A stretch of 64,000 nt of DNA. Origin: Ryuthela nishihirai. Taxonomy: Eukaryota > Arthropoda > Arachnida > Araneae > Heptathelidae. Positions 22,108-32,475 of this stretch are shown one piece after another (positions within the stretch are counted from its first letter, which is position 1; each line of letters opens with the position of its first letter). Position numbers and translations under genes: made by a program. The notes under the pieces were generated by a model that was not told the origin of the DNA, ran no database searches, and saw only the letters and a program-made list of their open reading frames with translations. The stretch spans positions 13,248,001-13,312,000 of the forward strand of contig JAWZYU010000001.1 of NCBI GenBank assembly GCA_038380435.1, read 5' to 3'.

Positions 22108-22312
22108 CGGCGGGATTGGCTCAATTGGAAGCACGCAAGGCTCGCATTCTCTAGTTCAAATTTCGAGAACAACCTGTGCTAGAATTGAGATTTATTCCGT
22201 TGAAGTCTCGTCCTGCCCTCGGTCAGAAAGGGGCACCGATGAGCTTTGAAAGGATGCCGTCCATCGGATGAAAGGGAAAGCCGTGGTCCAAGTGCAGGAT
22301 AACTATACCCTG
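22108..22312 (+). repeat. SINE family A, plus strand, 3' truncated
   Basis: Begins with the tRNA-derived head (GGCTCAATTGGAAGCACGC) and continues through GGGGCACCGATGAGCTTTGA to ATAACTATACCCTGTA. Confidence 0.75.
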
Positions 22313-22314
22313 TA

Positions 22315-22815
22315 AAATATCATTTTAACCTTTCATGTTCGGTGGATTATTTCAGTATTTTGGAAACCCTATTCAAGTCTTATTCTCTGCTTAAGAGTTA
22401 AAGTGTGAGGTCATGAAGTTTAAATGAAAGTAGGAAAACCGGGAAAAATGGATCCTTCCCTCTCCCCCTCCACCGACAACTAAAATCTGAGTACGTGCCT
22501 GTACGGACGTACAGATAGACTACAAAGTGAAAACGTTATCCCGTCTTCGTTTGAAAGAGATATAAAAGCGACGAGAGAAAAGCAAACGGAACAGAGATAC
22601 TTCTTAATTTATATATTCTATTATGCATCTTCCAAGATGCACCCTAAAATATCCACGAATTCATTCACTGAATTTCTGTTAATTCCAAAGCAAGAGAGGG
22701 AGGGAACAGTCGATTTGTTACGATCGGCATGCTTTTTTTTTAAGGCGCGTAAAGAAAAATTATTATTTTAAAAATTTTCAATTTATATATTTTACTTAGT
22801 ACCAAATAATATCTA
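22315..22815. other. Unassigned stretch
   Basis: No supported gene or repeat. Confidence 0.5.
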
Positions 22816-22819
22816 TTTG

Positions 22820-23220
22820 GGTTGCGTCACCTCTGAGGAGCACTTTTTTTGCACACAATTGGGGCGTCCTATGGCCGAGCTGTTGGTACGCTTGGCTACT
22901 GATCAAAGGGTCCCTGGTAAGACATGGATGCTTGTGTTGTCTTCATGCTGAGATCCCGTCATTCTCACAGACATTCTACTGTGGCGTATTCAACTGGCAG
23001 GCTCCTGTCAGACTACTGTGGACAAGCAGCTGCTTCAGGGAATATTTATTTATTTTTATAGGTTAAATGGCCAGTTCATAGGAAACCCAGACTCAGAGAA
23101 AGTTAATGGCAACTGCCAACTTCCCATCAAGGCTATATAGCTGGGCTATTTATCCGAAACTGGAAACTGCAGATTATGAGCCTGGCACGCAACTTACTGA
23201 ATCAAACCCCGTCCCCAATT
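22820..23220 (-). repeat. SINE family A split by a family B insertion
   Basis: The family A tail (CACCTCTGAGGAGCAC, GCACACAATTGG) is interrupted at about 22861. Its body resumes at about 23062 (GTTAAATGGCCAG) and runs to a decayed tRNA head near 23180. Confidence 0.75.
22862..23061 (+). repeat. SINE family B nested inside family A
   Basis: Plus-strand copy: head GGCGTCCTATGGCCGAGC, then CAGACTACTGTGGACAAGCA, ending in ATTTATTTATTTTTATAG. Family B was therefore active after this family A copy landed. Confidence 0.85.
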
Positions 23221-23835
23221 ATTTCGAACACCCCTTTTTTAAGGGTCCAAGAAATCATGGAGGGGGTATTTTTATAACCTATGCCACTGCTTTACTTGCT
23301 TTCCTTTAATATAACTCGTCGGGAATGGATGGGGAATAAACATTCTCACAAACCAAAAAATGACGACCAAAAATATTACGAAAATAGGTAAAAATAAACT
23401 TTATTCCTCTTGTTTCTTTGTTGATGATGTATCATCAATTAATTTTTCGACAAATATCTCCTAAGAAACTGTCTTCCGTTTATGCTTTCGGAAATCAACG
23501 AAATTAGGCACATCGTTTTCAGGAATAAAAATATTTATCACGCAGTTATTTAGTTGAAACAATTTTCATTTAATTATTAATCTCGAATCTCTTTTAGGGA
23601 ATTATCTGGCACCGAGTTTAAAAAAATAAAAAGAACATCCGGCTAGGATACATAGAACAAAGAATAACGTCACTTTAACAACGCGCTGCAAACAATGGAT
23701 GAGACGTTGTCCAAAAGACGCAACAAAGTCACAATTCGAAACGACCGTTACCTCGAGTAGAACTTCACTTCATGCTTTTTCGCTGTGCTATTAAAACGTG
23801 CTTTGATATTGCTATCATATAAAATATCGCTAGAT

Positions 23836-24933
23836 ATGACTACTATGGATGATTCTGCGAGTTACTTAAAGTGTCACGAGGAGTTTGAATATGTCCGAGA
23901 CCTGGGGGAAGGAGGATTTGGTCAGGTTTTTGAGATGCTGGATAAGAAGACAGGAAAGAACGTGGCAGTAAAACTGGTGAGGCGACCTTTCCCAGGTGAA
24001 GAAATATATTGGCCACAACTTCATCATAGATGTGTTGTTTCTCTGTATAAGACTTTAGTACTTGGAGATAGAATGGCCTTCGTAATGCCTTTGATGAAAA
24101 GAAACTTGCATGATACGATTTACGATTCGGATTTTATTAATGACGCTAACAGTTTCATCAGGAAGAGGAAGTATACTTTTCACATACTAAGTGGGCTTGC
24201 CTATTTGCACGGTCGTAACTTAGCTCATATGGACTTGAAGGAAGAGAACATCATGATCCATCTAACTTCAGATCGTGCGCTCCTGACAGATTTTTCGTTT
24301 CTGGCTAACATTGAAAGTGTGGATAGCTACACGTTCGGGGCGCCCTGCACTTATCTACCTCCTGAAGTATTGTCAACCCGTTGGCAAGTCCCAGTTCATG
24401 GTGTACCATTTGAGATGTGGACATTTGGAATCACCTGTCTTCAGTTTTTCACTCGAATGGCCTTTACAAGAATGTTGGACATCATTTCTAAGCAACCCAC
24501 GTTCGATGACCATATGTTTTCTATTTTGAGCGAGTTGTTCGTCAGCCGGAATATGCATCTGGTGTTAGCTAAAATGCATCCCTCTGCTTCTGTCTCTCTG
24601 GAAACTGCTGAACTATTCGTTGAGTTCCTCGGAAAGTTCCTCTGCATGGAACCAGCAATGAGATTAGGTGCAGAACAAGGTCTCAAGCATCCTTTCATGA
24701 ATATTCCAGAAAGCATGCAGGAATTGGAAGATGAAGACGGATCAGAAAAAGATGATATAGTTGTTGCTGAAAGTGGTCCCCCAAGAGATGATGAACCTCC
24801 GATGAAAGTAAGGAGGGTGGTCGGAATGTGCTTACGAGCAAGAATGTGGTTATCGAAGAAGAAAAGAAAGTTAAGTGCCAGAGTCAGAAGAATGATCTGC
24901 TGTTCGCAGCCCGGAACTTTCTTGATGGAATAA
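23836..24933 (+). CDS. Ser/Thr protein kinase-like gene, intronless, 365 aa
   Basis: A complete kinase domain fills residues about 17-295. The glycine loop is LGEGGFGQV (23-31), the ATP lysine is in AVKLV (K46) and the catalytic loop is HMDLKEEN (Asp133, Asn138) with HMD in place of HRD. The metal-binding motif is DFS (152-154) in place of DFG, the activation segment ends YLPPEV, and EMWTFG occupies the usual DxWSxG position. All residues strictly needed for catalysis are present, so it may be active. After the domain comes an acidic stretch (ELEDEDGSEKDD) and a basic Lys/Arg-rich tail. I chose the ATG at 23836 over 23785 because the N-terminal length then agrees with the broken sister copy. 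The exact kinase subfamily is not clear; the KEEN and PPE motifs recall PIM-like kinases only loosely. The lack of introns and the histone-like 3' end suggest a retrogene-like or replication-type mRNA. Confidence 0.85.
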   Translation: MTTMDDSASYLKCHEEFEYVRDLGEGGFGQVFEMLDKKTGKNVAVKLVRRPFPGEEIYWPQLHHRCVVSLYKTLVLGDRMAFVMPLMKRNLHDTIYDSDFINDANSFIRKRKYTFHILSGLAYLHGRNLAHMDLKEENIMIHLTSDRALLTDFSFLANIESVDSYTFGAPCTYLPPEVLSTRWQVPVHGVPFEMWTFGITCLQFFTRMAFTRMLDIISKQPTFDDHMFSILSELFVSRNMHLVLAKMHPSASVSLETAELFVEFLGKFLCMEPAMRLGAEQGLKHPFMNIPESMQELEDEDGSEKDDIVVAESGPPRDDEPPMKVRRVVGMCLRARMWLSKKKRKLSARVRRMICCSQPGTFLME

Positions 24934-25100
24934 ATTATATCTTGTTTAGGAAATGTTAAAAAGAGACATCTTAGTCCACAAAAGAAAGAGAGACAAAAAT
25001 ATATATTCTATTATTGTGGCCAATATATTTCCAGTGATGATATCTGTGAAAGTAAGAGAAAAAAATGAAAGGAAAAGAGAAAAAAAAAAAGAATAAAAAC

Positions 25101-25116
25101 AGCCCTTTTCAGGGCT
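25101..25116 (+). promoter_or_regulatory. Histone-type mRNA 3' stem-loop after the kinase
   Basis: AGCCCT-TTTC-AGGGCT is a 6-bp stem with a UUUC loop, matching the metazoan replication-dependent histone stem-loop. It is preceded by A-rich sequence ending AATAAAAAC. It lies 168 bases after the stop codon. There is no histone coding sequence nearby. The sister copy has the equivalent structure. I could not identify a convincing purine-rich U7-type downstream element. Confidence 0.7.
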
Positions 25117-25193
25117 CCCCGGCCTGCGAATGGTTGCTACACTTTAGCTGGAGACAGCATTGAATACAAAGAAAATTGTGTTAGAAACTTAAC

Positions 25194-25288
25194 GTCCTAC
25201 CCCGCCTTCTCGTGGTGCAGGCTGTTAGTACCTAACAGAAGATGTAATGTTTCTTCTGTTGGGGAACCGAAGGGGAGGGCTGCCAGAT
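25194..25288 (+). repeat. Conserved 3' module of the kinase unit (copy 2)
   Basis: Matches 6141-6236. The 9-bp hairpin arms AACAGAAGA (25234-25242) and TCTTCTGTT (25252-25260) are identical in both copies although the loop differs in length (9 versus 11), which argues for a maintained structure. Confidence 0.75.
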
Positions 25289-25616
25289 TAGAATGACCAA
25301 TTCATCTGCTCTCATTACTTCATTTTAATCACAATCCTTCCAAATTGCACATCCTTTCTCAAGGTATTGACTTTGCTATGGTTTTAATACAAAATGCATT
25401 ACTAAAAACTGTTGAAATCTGTTTCAAAATTAAGATTATTACAGAGAATGCTCGAATAACTGCCACTGGAAATATTGCAAATGTTGTTGGGTTACCATGA
25501 ATTTTTAGTGGGAGATATTGAGGATTATGAGCATAGCCATAATATGACACACAATAATAGAAATATTTTCCATTGTTCAAAGTAACATGTTGAAGGTTAC
25601 AGTATTCATGGGTTGG

Positions 25617-25935
25617 ACGTTTTACGTTTGAGCAGCATTTTTGGCACACAATGGGCAAAATCGTCAAGTCTCAGTGATGGTTGGGGAAGTGAAACTAGAA
25701 GAGCTAGAAATCCCGTGCCGATGCCATCCTGCACATTCTTAATGTGCACAAGGAATGGGCTCTGTTAAACATGGGTAAATTTCATGTCCTATTGGACGGC
25801 AGTCTTTTCAAGCCCATCGGTGTCCTCTTTCTGACTGAGGGCAGGACTTTAGCAGAGATAAATCTCAACACTGGAATAGTTGGAACTCGAACCTGGGAAC
25901 TACAGATTACGAGACTGGTACACTACCATCCCTGT
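25617..25935 (-). repeat. SINE family A, diverged full copy
   Basis: From GTTTGAGCAGCATTTTTGGC through TTTTCAAGCCCATCGGTGTC to AACTCGAACCTGGGAACTAC. Confidence 0.75.
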
Positions 25936-26029
25936 CAGCGAGGGATCACTCATATAAACGTGATGAAGAAAAGTTACACCCCACTGAATGTTAATAAAAT
26001 TAAATGTTAATAAAACGAAAATATAAAAT

Positions 26030-26950
26030 CTAATTCTTGAAAATACTCTAGCAATTTTCCAAACATAACCTTGTCCATCCTAGGCAGCTCAGGTACACTA
26101 ACGTAAATAGGTATGGAAAGTCACATTCAGAGCTCCCTAACTTTGAAAATAAGCTTTTTCCAGAAAAATGTCACTAGAGATGAATTGAAGATCTCAGTCA
26201 AAGCTTTCTTTGAATGAGATTTATTTGAATTTCTTGTTCTTGATTTTCAACAATATTCGTGTGATATTTAAACAGCTTTAACGTTTGAAGCATTCAAAAG
26301 CAGCATCCCTGAAGGTAAAGTTTATTTCAAAAACCCATTAAAACATACATTATAATTGTTACAAAAAACTGCTTACTAATTTAAAAATTAATTAGTCACA
26401 ATACGAATATTTGCAAATTAAATTTATGCATAATTACTGTATATATACTTGATCAAATATATTCAGTTGGCTACTTCTATTCAGATATTTAATTTTCCAT
26501 CTGTTATTTATATTATAAGGAAATTGATTCTTGTTCCAATCAGCAAACTTCCTAATTCTGCTTGGGGGACAAACTTTTAAAAACGGCACCAGGAACCCAC
26601 TATGCAAGGAAGACATGATTGATTATCGAGTTCGACTTGGGCCAGCATTGGGATTTATTTCTGCAAAACCCTCATCCTGCCTCGAACAATAGGGATGCCA
26701 GATAAAATGTCAGTTCACTTAAGCTGTGTGAGAGTTCTATTATGGTAAGTTTTGGCGCCGTATCTGTCTAAAAGTAGGATAATCTGCCCAATCCATTCCC
26801 ATGCTCTTCAAGGCTTCTGGATTACCAGACAATCTTTTCTTGGTCCATGCAGGGCTACTTCTTCGCCTAGACACTCTAGGCACGTGCTTAGAGCCCGTAA
26901 ATCTGAGAGGCCCGGAAAGAACTCGGAACGCATCGAAAAATTATAATAGA
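26030..26950. other. Unassigned stretch
   Basis: AT-rich to 26650, then about 250 bases of more balanced composition (26740-26950) that I could not assign to a gene or repeat. Confidence 0.4.
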
Positions 26951-26959
26951 TTTTATTTT

Positions 26960-27397
26960 TTGTGACAAGTAAATTTATAATTGTGATGAAAATGCATATG
27001 GGAGAACCGATTCATGTCCCATTATCACATTCCCAGGGTCAATGGTTCCTGATCCTTGGCGGCGTGTATTGGATCCATCTTGAACCCACTGGCGCCATAG
27101 ATGTACGATGGTGCTGGGATTGTGGCCAAGGTTGGCCACATCTCTGTACGACAAACCAGCTTCTCTAAGGTCGATGATTCTTCGACGCTCAAAGTCTGTT
27201 AACTGTTGGAACGGCTGTCGACGCCTAAGTAGAGGTTTAGAACAATTTCCACAACGTTTTTCGACTAGGGAGCTTTGGTTGTCTTTATCTGTGTCTGACT
27301 GCTCCGCACTTGTGAAGTCAGCTAGCGCCTGTCCAATCGTTTCGATTGTCCTGCAAACTAATAATTTCCATGCATTTACATCCCTAAATTTCGTCAC
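26960..27397 (-). pseudogene. Tc1-like transposase, N-terminal DNA-binding fragment
   Basis: On the minus strand the frame reads PFQQLTDFERRRIIDLREAG, then a helix-turn-helix like SYRDVANLGHNPSTI, then WRQWVQDGSNTRRQGSGTID. This is the paired-type N-terminal domain of the Tcb-like branch of Tc1 transposases. The catalytic domain is absent. The apparent N-terminal extension upstream of LLRRRQPF is probably not part of the family. Confidence 0.75.
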
Positions 27398-27429
27398 ATT
27401 TGCTTAACTTCCTGCAAGTGTTGCATGTT

Positions 27430-27790
27430 TTATTTCCTGTAATGTATATCATGATTTCCGATATCTATGACTCAAAACGCACCAAGAACCAATTTTTCGC
27501 CCTCCACCTCCTGTGATTTACGTATATTTGACCTCTGATCTCGAAAGATTCATCACATCCAAAATTTCGCAACATTTCCGATAGCTAAGACCCAAAAACC
27601 TCATGGAATCAGTTTTTAGTTTTCTAGCATCGATAGATCAAATTTTGACTTCGAACGACCTTGCGAATCTGAAATTTAACAAATTTTCTGTCACTTACAA
27701 CAGAATAATCCCTGGACACCAACTTTCATGTTTCCAGTATTCTGTACCTCTATGACTTATATTTGACCTTAAAGGACACGTGGAGGGCAA
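27430..27790 (-). repeat. 117-bp repeat family, reverse orientation, about 3 units
   Basis: TTTGACCTCTGATCTCG, TTTGACTTCGAACGACC and TTTGACCTTAAAGGAC recur about every 115 bp. These are reverse complements of the GAGGTCAAAG words near 7.1-7.3 kb and 10.1 kb. Confidence 0.6.
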
Positions 27791-27974
27791 TTTTTTTTAA
27801 TTCTCAGCGCAAGAGACTAGTGATTGCAGCACTGAATACCAGTTGGCCGGTTACTAGATGTTTCTTTTGATTTTTCGAGTATCCGAGTACCTGGGTAATT
27901 TTGTTCATATATTCAATTATAATCGGAAAATTTTCATAATTACAATTATTGTCGGAAAGTTACAGACACAATTA

Positions 27975-28085
27975 AATAAATAAAATACAAAATACCATCT
28001 CAAGCAGCTGCATGCCACAGAGGTCTGACGGGAGCGTGTCAGTTAAATACAGCATAGTAGAAGGTTTATGTAGACGGCTAACACA
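27975..28085 (-). repeat. SINE family B, tail-half fragment
   Basis: TCTCAAGCAGCTGCATGCCA through GCATAGTAGAAGGTT, then lost. Confidence 0.7.
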
Positions 28086-28089
28086 GTCA

Positions 28090-28845
28090 CAATTATATTA
28101 ATTAAAATCAGAAATTCATTCTTTTCTTAAAATTTCAATAAAATAATCTGGAGATCTTTGTTAAAAGATGCAAAAATATATCTGTAAATAGTGCCACCAT
28201 GCATTCGCCTTCGAGGCATAGAAAACTTCAACTATTAATGAGCTTTTCTTTCGAGTGTGAAATGTTTAAACCTCCACACCTGTTTAAATACGAAAAGAAC
28301 ATTGGAAATATCGATATTTAGATAGAATTGATTGAGATCTTTAACATGCTTTTAGTCACATTTTTCCATAAAACATCTAGTTTAAAAGTCCCATTGCTAT
28401 AACATGGGGTGGGATGGTCTTAATTCAATGATCACTCAGTGTATATTCACTCTGTTACTCTGCACGCCCAAAGGTTACGTTTGTCACAAAACTTCTTGTG
28501 ATTCATAACTGTACAGAGTGATATTATGAATCGTTTATCTATCCTTTTTAGGGGATAACGAAATGAGGGACGAATTCTTTATAAGCTTTATTACTCCTTT
28601 CGCTATACGCTTTCATTCGACATATAACGCGTTACTATTGGCTCCCTTATTTGAAAACTATAGTGGTACAGAAGTTTGCCACCATTTTGTAGCAAAAAAC
28701 ACATAGTAGAGGGCCTAACCACTGTGTAGCTGCCTCTGTAATTGCCCAACTTTAATTCCACTAAACATATATTTTATAAAACAGGGGCATTATGAAGGAT
28801 TATTGTCCAAAGAAAAGTATTATATAACAATGAAAAAAATTCATG
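28090..28845. other. Unassigned stretch
   Basis: No exon or repeat supported. AT-rich. Confidence 0.5.
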
Positions 28846-28849
28846 CTAC

Positions 28850-29025
28850 CTGCAGACATGTGGATTTCTGATCATGTGACTCACTATTGGAATAACTTGA
28901 CCTCCACTACAATATGAACCAAAAGGGCAGGAAACATCATGCAAACAGATGTAAGCTCCTGTATGATGCGATCTTGAGTGTAAAGGGAAAAACCTTGGGC
29001 AGGATGGATAGGAACACACCACCTC
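28850..29025 (-). CDS. Candidate internal exon encoding a SIAH/SINA-type zinc finger
   Basis: On the minus strand an acceptor CCTATATTTCAG precedes a 176-base open exon that ends CTGCAG before the donor GTAGCA. The translation begins EVVCSYPSCPRFFPLHSRSH, then has AYICLHDVSCPFGSYC, and ends PIVSHMIRNPHVC. The spacing Cys-Cys-His-Cys-Cys-Cys-His-His resembles the SIAH-type zinc finger of SINA-family E3 ubiquitin ligases, which ends with a Met-x-His-Leu-x-x-x-His-like helix. I found no neighbouring exon of the substrate-binding domain, so it could be part of a larger split gene, a retained exon of a dead gene, or coincidence. Confidence 0.5.
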
Positions 29026-29029
29026 CTGA

Positions 29030-29340
29030 AATATAGGAAACACCTTTGCTTTAATTCTATCACTTACGACATAGAAAATACTTTTAGAAATAATTACAGG
29101 CCTTTCAAATGTAGTTTTATTTTAACGTTTCAAGTGAAATAAGTTCTGCAATAAAATTGATAGTCAGATTACGTTGATTGTTTACATTATAAAAAAGATT
29201 CACAACTGAACAGAGTTGATAATGCATAAACAAATATTAACCAGAAAACTTTGTTAAACTCTAACATTACATATACAATACTTCATTTTAAAACACTCGA
29301 TCCTGAAAGCAAACGGCTTATCAATAGATGAGACATGACC
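29030..29340. other. Unassigned AT-rich stretch
   Basis: Nothing supported. Confidence 0.5.
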
Positions 29341-29341
29341 C

Positions 29342-29756
29342 AGGCACGTACCCAGGATTCAACTTCGGGGGAGTCCGGAAATTTTGTTTTGGTGGGGATC
29401 GGAGAATTTTGTTTCGTTAGAGGTCCGAGAATTCAGTTCCGAGGAAGCTCTGAAAATGTAGCTTCAGGGGGTGGCGGGGGAAGGGGTATCTGAGAATAAG
29501 ACTTGAGTAGGATTTCCCAATTACTAAAGTATTCCCCCGAACAGGAAAGGTTAAAATGATATTCTATACACAATGAGATGTTATAATTTTTTTAATCTAT
29601 TCTTGTCGGCAGACATTAAATACGGGACTGAGATAAAATTATACAAATGTTGTAGATTTCAAATCAGGTAGAAAAGTTTGAGATTTAGTATAAGACGCCA
29701 AGATTTTCAGTGGGAGTGTTTCAAACCCCCCGCCCCCTCTGAATACGTTCCTGATA
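29342..29756. mobile_element. Non-coding DNA element with imperfect short terminal repeats
   Basis: The left end CAGGCACGTACCCAGGATT and the reverse complement of the right end CAGGAACGTATTCAGAGG are alike. A G-rich left part with repeated (G)TCCGGAAATTTTG-like words is followed by a section shared with 9810-10045. The class is not certain. Confidence 0.45.
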
Positions 29757-29999
29757 ATGGCATTGGTATACCACATAGGCAGTCGAAACCTGAATATTGC
29801 TAATTAATCATACAGTGAAAAATTTATTACGGTTTCATAGGCTAGTCTTTTAATTTCAACCTCCATTTTTTTACGCGTTCAGAAACAAAATATCTCGGAG
29901 CATAATAATATCATTAATATCTCTGGGGTTAATGGAAAATACTGGATTTTTATAACTCCGGGGTTTTTACCAATACCAGTTTCCTGTTTAAAGAATCTA

Positions 30000-30186
30000 A
30001 CAGCTGTTTGATACAGAGGTCTGACAGGAACCTGCCAGTATGATGCGCAAGAGGGAATTTATGCGAGGAAGGCGAAACTTCAGCAGAAAGGCAACAGAGA
30101 AAAGAAATATCCGTACCTGATCCAGGGTTCGAGTCTAGGTCCCTTTGATCAGTAGTCAAGCACGCTAACCACTCGTCCACCGGGAC
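30000..30186 (-). repeat. SINE family B, diverged
   Basis: GATACAGAGGTCTGACAGG through CAGGGTTCGAGTCTAGGTCC to GCACGCTAACCACTCGTCCA. Confidence 0.75.
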
Positions 30187-30189
30187 TAT

Positions 30190-30790
30190 AGTACATATAT
30201 ATATATAATCTCAAATATTTTATAGAAACATATTTGACCTCTAGAAAAGGGATAATTGAAGTTAAATTCTGGACCAGCAAGCATCTCTGCCTACAACAGA
30301 GTGTAGGCAAAACACGATACAATGTGAAACGGTTAACATGAACATCAGAGGGCTAGTGTAAATATTTCGTTTTAAAGTTATACCATGTCAGATCAACTGA
30401 AATCAAGACCTCGACCTCTCCGAGTAAACACTCGTAATTAAACAAAAAGAAACTAATTTATTTTGCCTTTGTGTCCAATAGTTTTCATGATATAACCGTT
30501 CAATATTGCCAAAGAAAACTTCAATATTTGAACGACAGTGCAAAACCCATTAACACGAAAGTTAAGGGACCATTGAAAACACTCATGTTAACAATATATT
30601 GATAAATTAGATATATTATTGATGAACTGATGGTCAGAGAGGGGTCGGAATGAGAGTCTAGAAATCAAGAGGCGCCTTGATTTACAACCCCTAGCTATCA
30701 AATAGAACGAAACGTTAGTTTGAACGCGACGTCCGACCAGGGGAGTTGCAACACGTGACCGTGCATAATGCGTTTCTACTGTTCGTGAAC
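30190..30790. other. Unassigned stretch
   Basis: No supported feature. Confidence 0.5.
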
Positions 30791-30791
30791 G

Positions 30792-31080
30792 ATGGCGCGT
30801 CAACTCAGTTGTTACTCCAAATTAAAAGTCCACGGAACAGTTAATTTGTTGTGGGCGAAAAACTTAAATTGTACGGAAATCCATCGAGAAATATCCGCCA
30901 TATACGGGGAAAATGCGGAATCAATATCTCGTCAAGGTATTATTAAGTGTTGCCAACAGTTTGAAAACTGCCGTACAGATTTGACAGACAAATACCTCAA
31001 AATTAGGCGTGAGATGATTCAGGAAGATTGCTGGATTAAAATTAGTAGCGACTACAATTTATTAGGTAAATTTCAAATTT
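30792..31080 (+). pseudogene. Mariner-like transposase, N-terminal fragment
   Basis: The frame reads VHGTVNLLWAKNLNCTEIHR, then EISAIYGENAESISRQGIIK, then CQQFENCRTDL. This matches the first helix-turn-helix of mariner-family transposases (the ASEIHRQL...YG...MSRQ...WCR.F..GR pattern). The frame diverges after about residue 65 and the rest of the gene is missing. Confidence 0.7.
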
Positions 31081-31089
31081 GAAAAAAGC

Positions 31090-31925
31090 ATCTGGGAGAG
31101 CAGAGGTTTCGTTAGATGAAGAGGCCAAAAAGCGGTTTTGACCTGATTCGTAGACACTGCAGCTGACATTGCACCCTCAGGGAATGGGCAAATTAATCAT
31201 ATGTTCGGATAAGTTTTTACATAACTTGGACTACTATGAGAAGTATATTCAGATTGTATCGTCACAAAATATATATGCCGTTCTCATACACTTTGTTGTA
31301 GTAAACTAGCAAATTTTTCCTGTTTCTCGGATATTTAAAACAGATTACAATCCTCACAGCAGAAAATTTTATTTCAAACATAACTCATCACATTGAAACA
31401 CTTTTTATTAATTTTTTCCACTTTTTTATTATTTTTTTTTTTTGGGGGGGGGGGTGAAAGGAAGGGGTTCGAGGAGCGGAAACGAAGGTTGTGGCAGAAT
31501 ATTTATGTAAGTTAAATAAAGAGGAGCCTCATACCGATTTGTCAGTCCTAGCTCCTGTCTTTTGATAGTTCTTGATCAAAGAGTAAACAGACAGACCAGT
31601 AGAGCAACTCTCCAAAATATTACATATACGTTTACGGTAGGTGATCACAACGATTTTTAGCGCAATAAACCTTATATGAAGCTAAAATGAAATTAAGTTT
31701 AAATTAAATTTAAATTAAGTAAATTTGTCCCTCTTTTATTCTTCTTTTGTTAGCTAATCTTAACTTGAATTAAAATGATGTTGTCAGATTTCCATGCCAA
31801 GTGGCTATTAAACAGTAAACAATTTTCTAAAGAAATTTACACTCTATTTGGATAATTAAAAATATTGGTTGGGAGCTGTAGCGATGAACAAATTACGTTT
31901 TGCTAACTGAAATTTAGTCAATTGA
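31090..31925. other. Unassigned stretch
   Basis: AT-rich, with a T/G homopolymer tract at 31430-31455. No gene supported. Confidence 0.5.
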
Positions 31926-31929
31926 AATT

Positions 31930-32153
31930 CGATGAAAACACTCTTGAACATCAAACTCAAAGTTAGAGAGTGTGACTTTAAATTATCTTCTGATGGGTGG
32001 GATACCAACTCCTGGACAAATGTTATCAAGCCGTGTGGTTGGTTCGTTCAGCAAGTCAGGTGTTTCCATGAGTTCGTATATCACACGGTTGAAGGCAATT
32101 TTTCCTCTAACTTTGAATTTGATGTTCAGAATTGTGTTTTCATTGAACTACAG
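31930..32153. repeat. Inverted repeat bracketing a putative terminal exon
   Basis: 31930-31971 (TTCGATGAAAACACTC...AAAGTTAGAG) is an imperfect reverse complement of 32112-32153 (CTCTAACTTTGAATTTGATG...TTTTCATTGAA). Arms are about 42 bp and the loop about 140 bp. The outer arm on the minus strand is the first 40 bases of the exon candidate below. Confidence 0.7.
31979..32153 (-). CDS. Candidate terminal exon of an unidentified minus-strand gene
   Basis: A good acceptor (TTTTTTTATCACTGTAG) opens a 55-codon frame. It begins FNENTILNIKFKVRGKIAFN, continues RVIYELMETPDLLNEP and ends CPGVGIPPIRR before TAA. The length, composition and clean acceptor are exon-like, but I do not recognise the family. 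Because it lies just beyond the DNAAF11 LRR exons on the same strand it might be its last exon, though the sequence does not look like the ends of DNAAF11 proteins I know. Confidence 0.35.
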
Positions 32154-32475
32154 TGATAAAAAAATAATAACAGCTAACTAATCACAATGCTCATGGAAAA
32201 ATATAAAAAATTCTAAACTAATTTGAAAATTTTGCTATTTAATTATGAATGAAAAGTTTATTTGAAAAACAAACTTCATATAATCTAAATGCAAAATAAA
32301 AAAATTTGTTAGCTTAAAACATAAGTTTAATCTGCGATATTTCATTTTACACTGTAAAACACGCCACAGAAATGTTATTGCAAGAACATGAATTTCAATG
32401 TGCTTATACATAAAAATAGAGTTCTCTTTAAACTTTGATCATACTGCTATATCAATTCGAACAATGAAAACTCAC

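Noticed and set aside
25101..25116. A histone gene next to the stem-loop
   Set aside because: No histone fold protein is encoded within several kb on either strand; the only upstream gene is the kinase.
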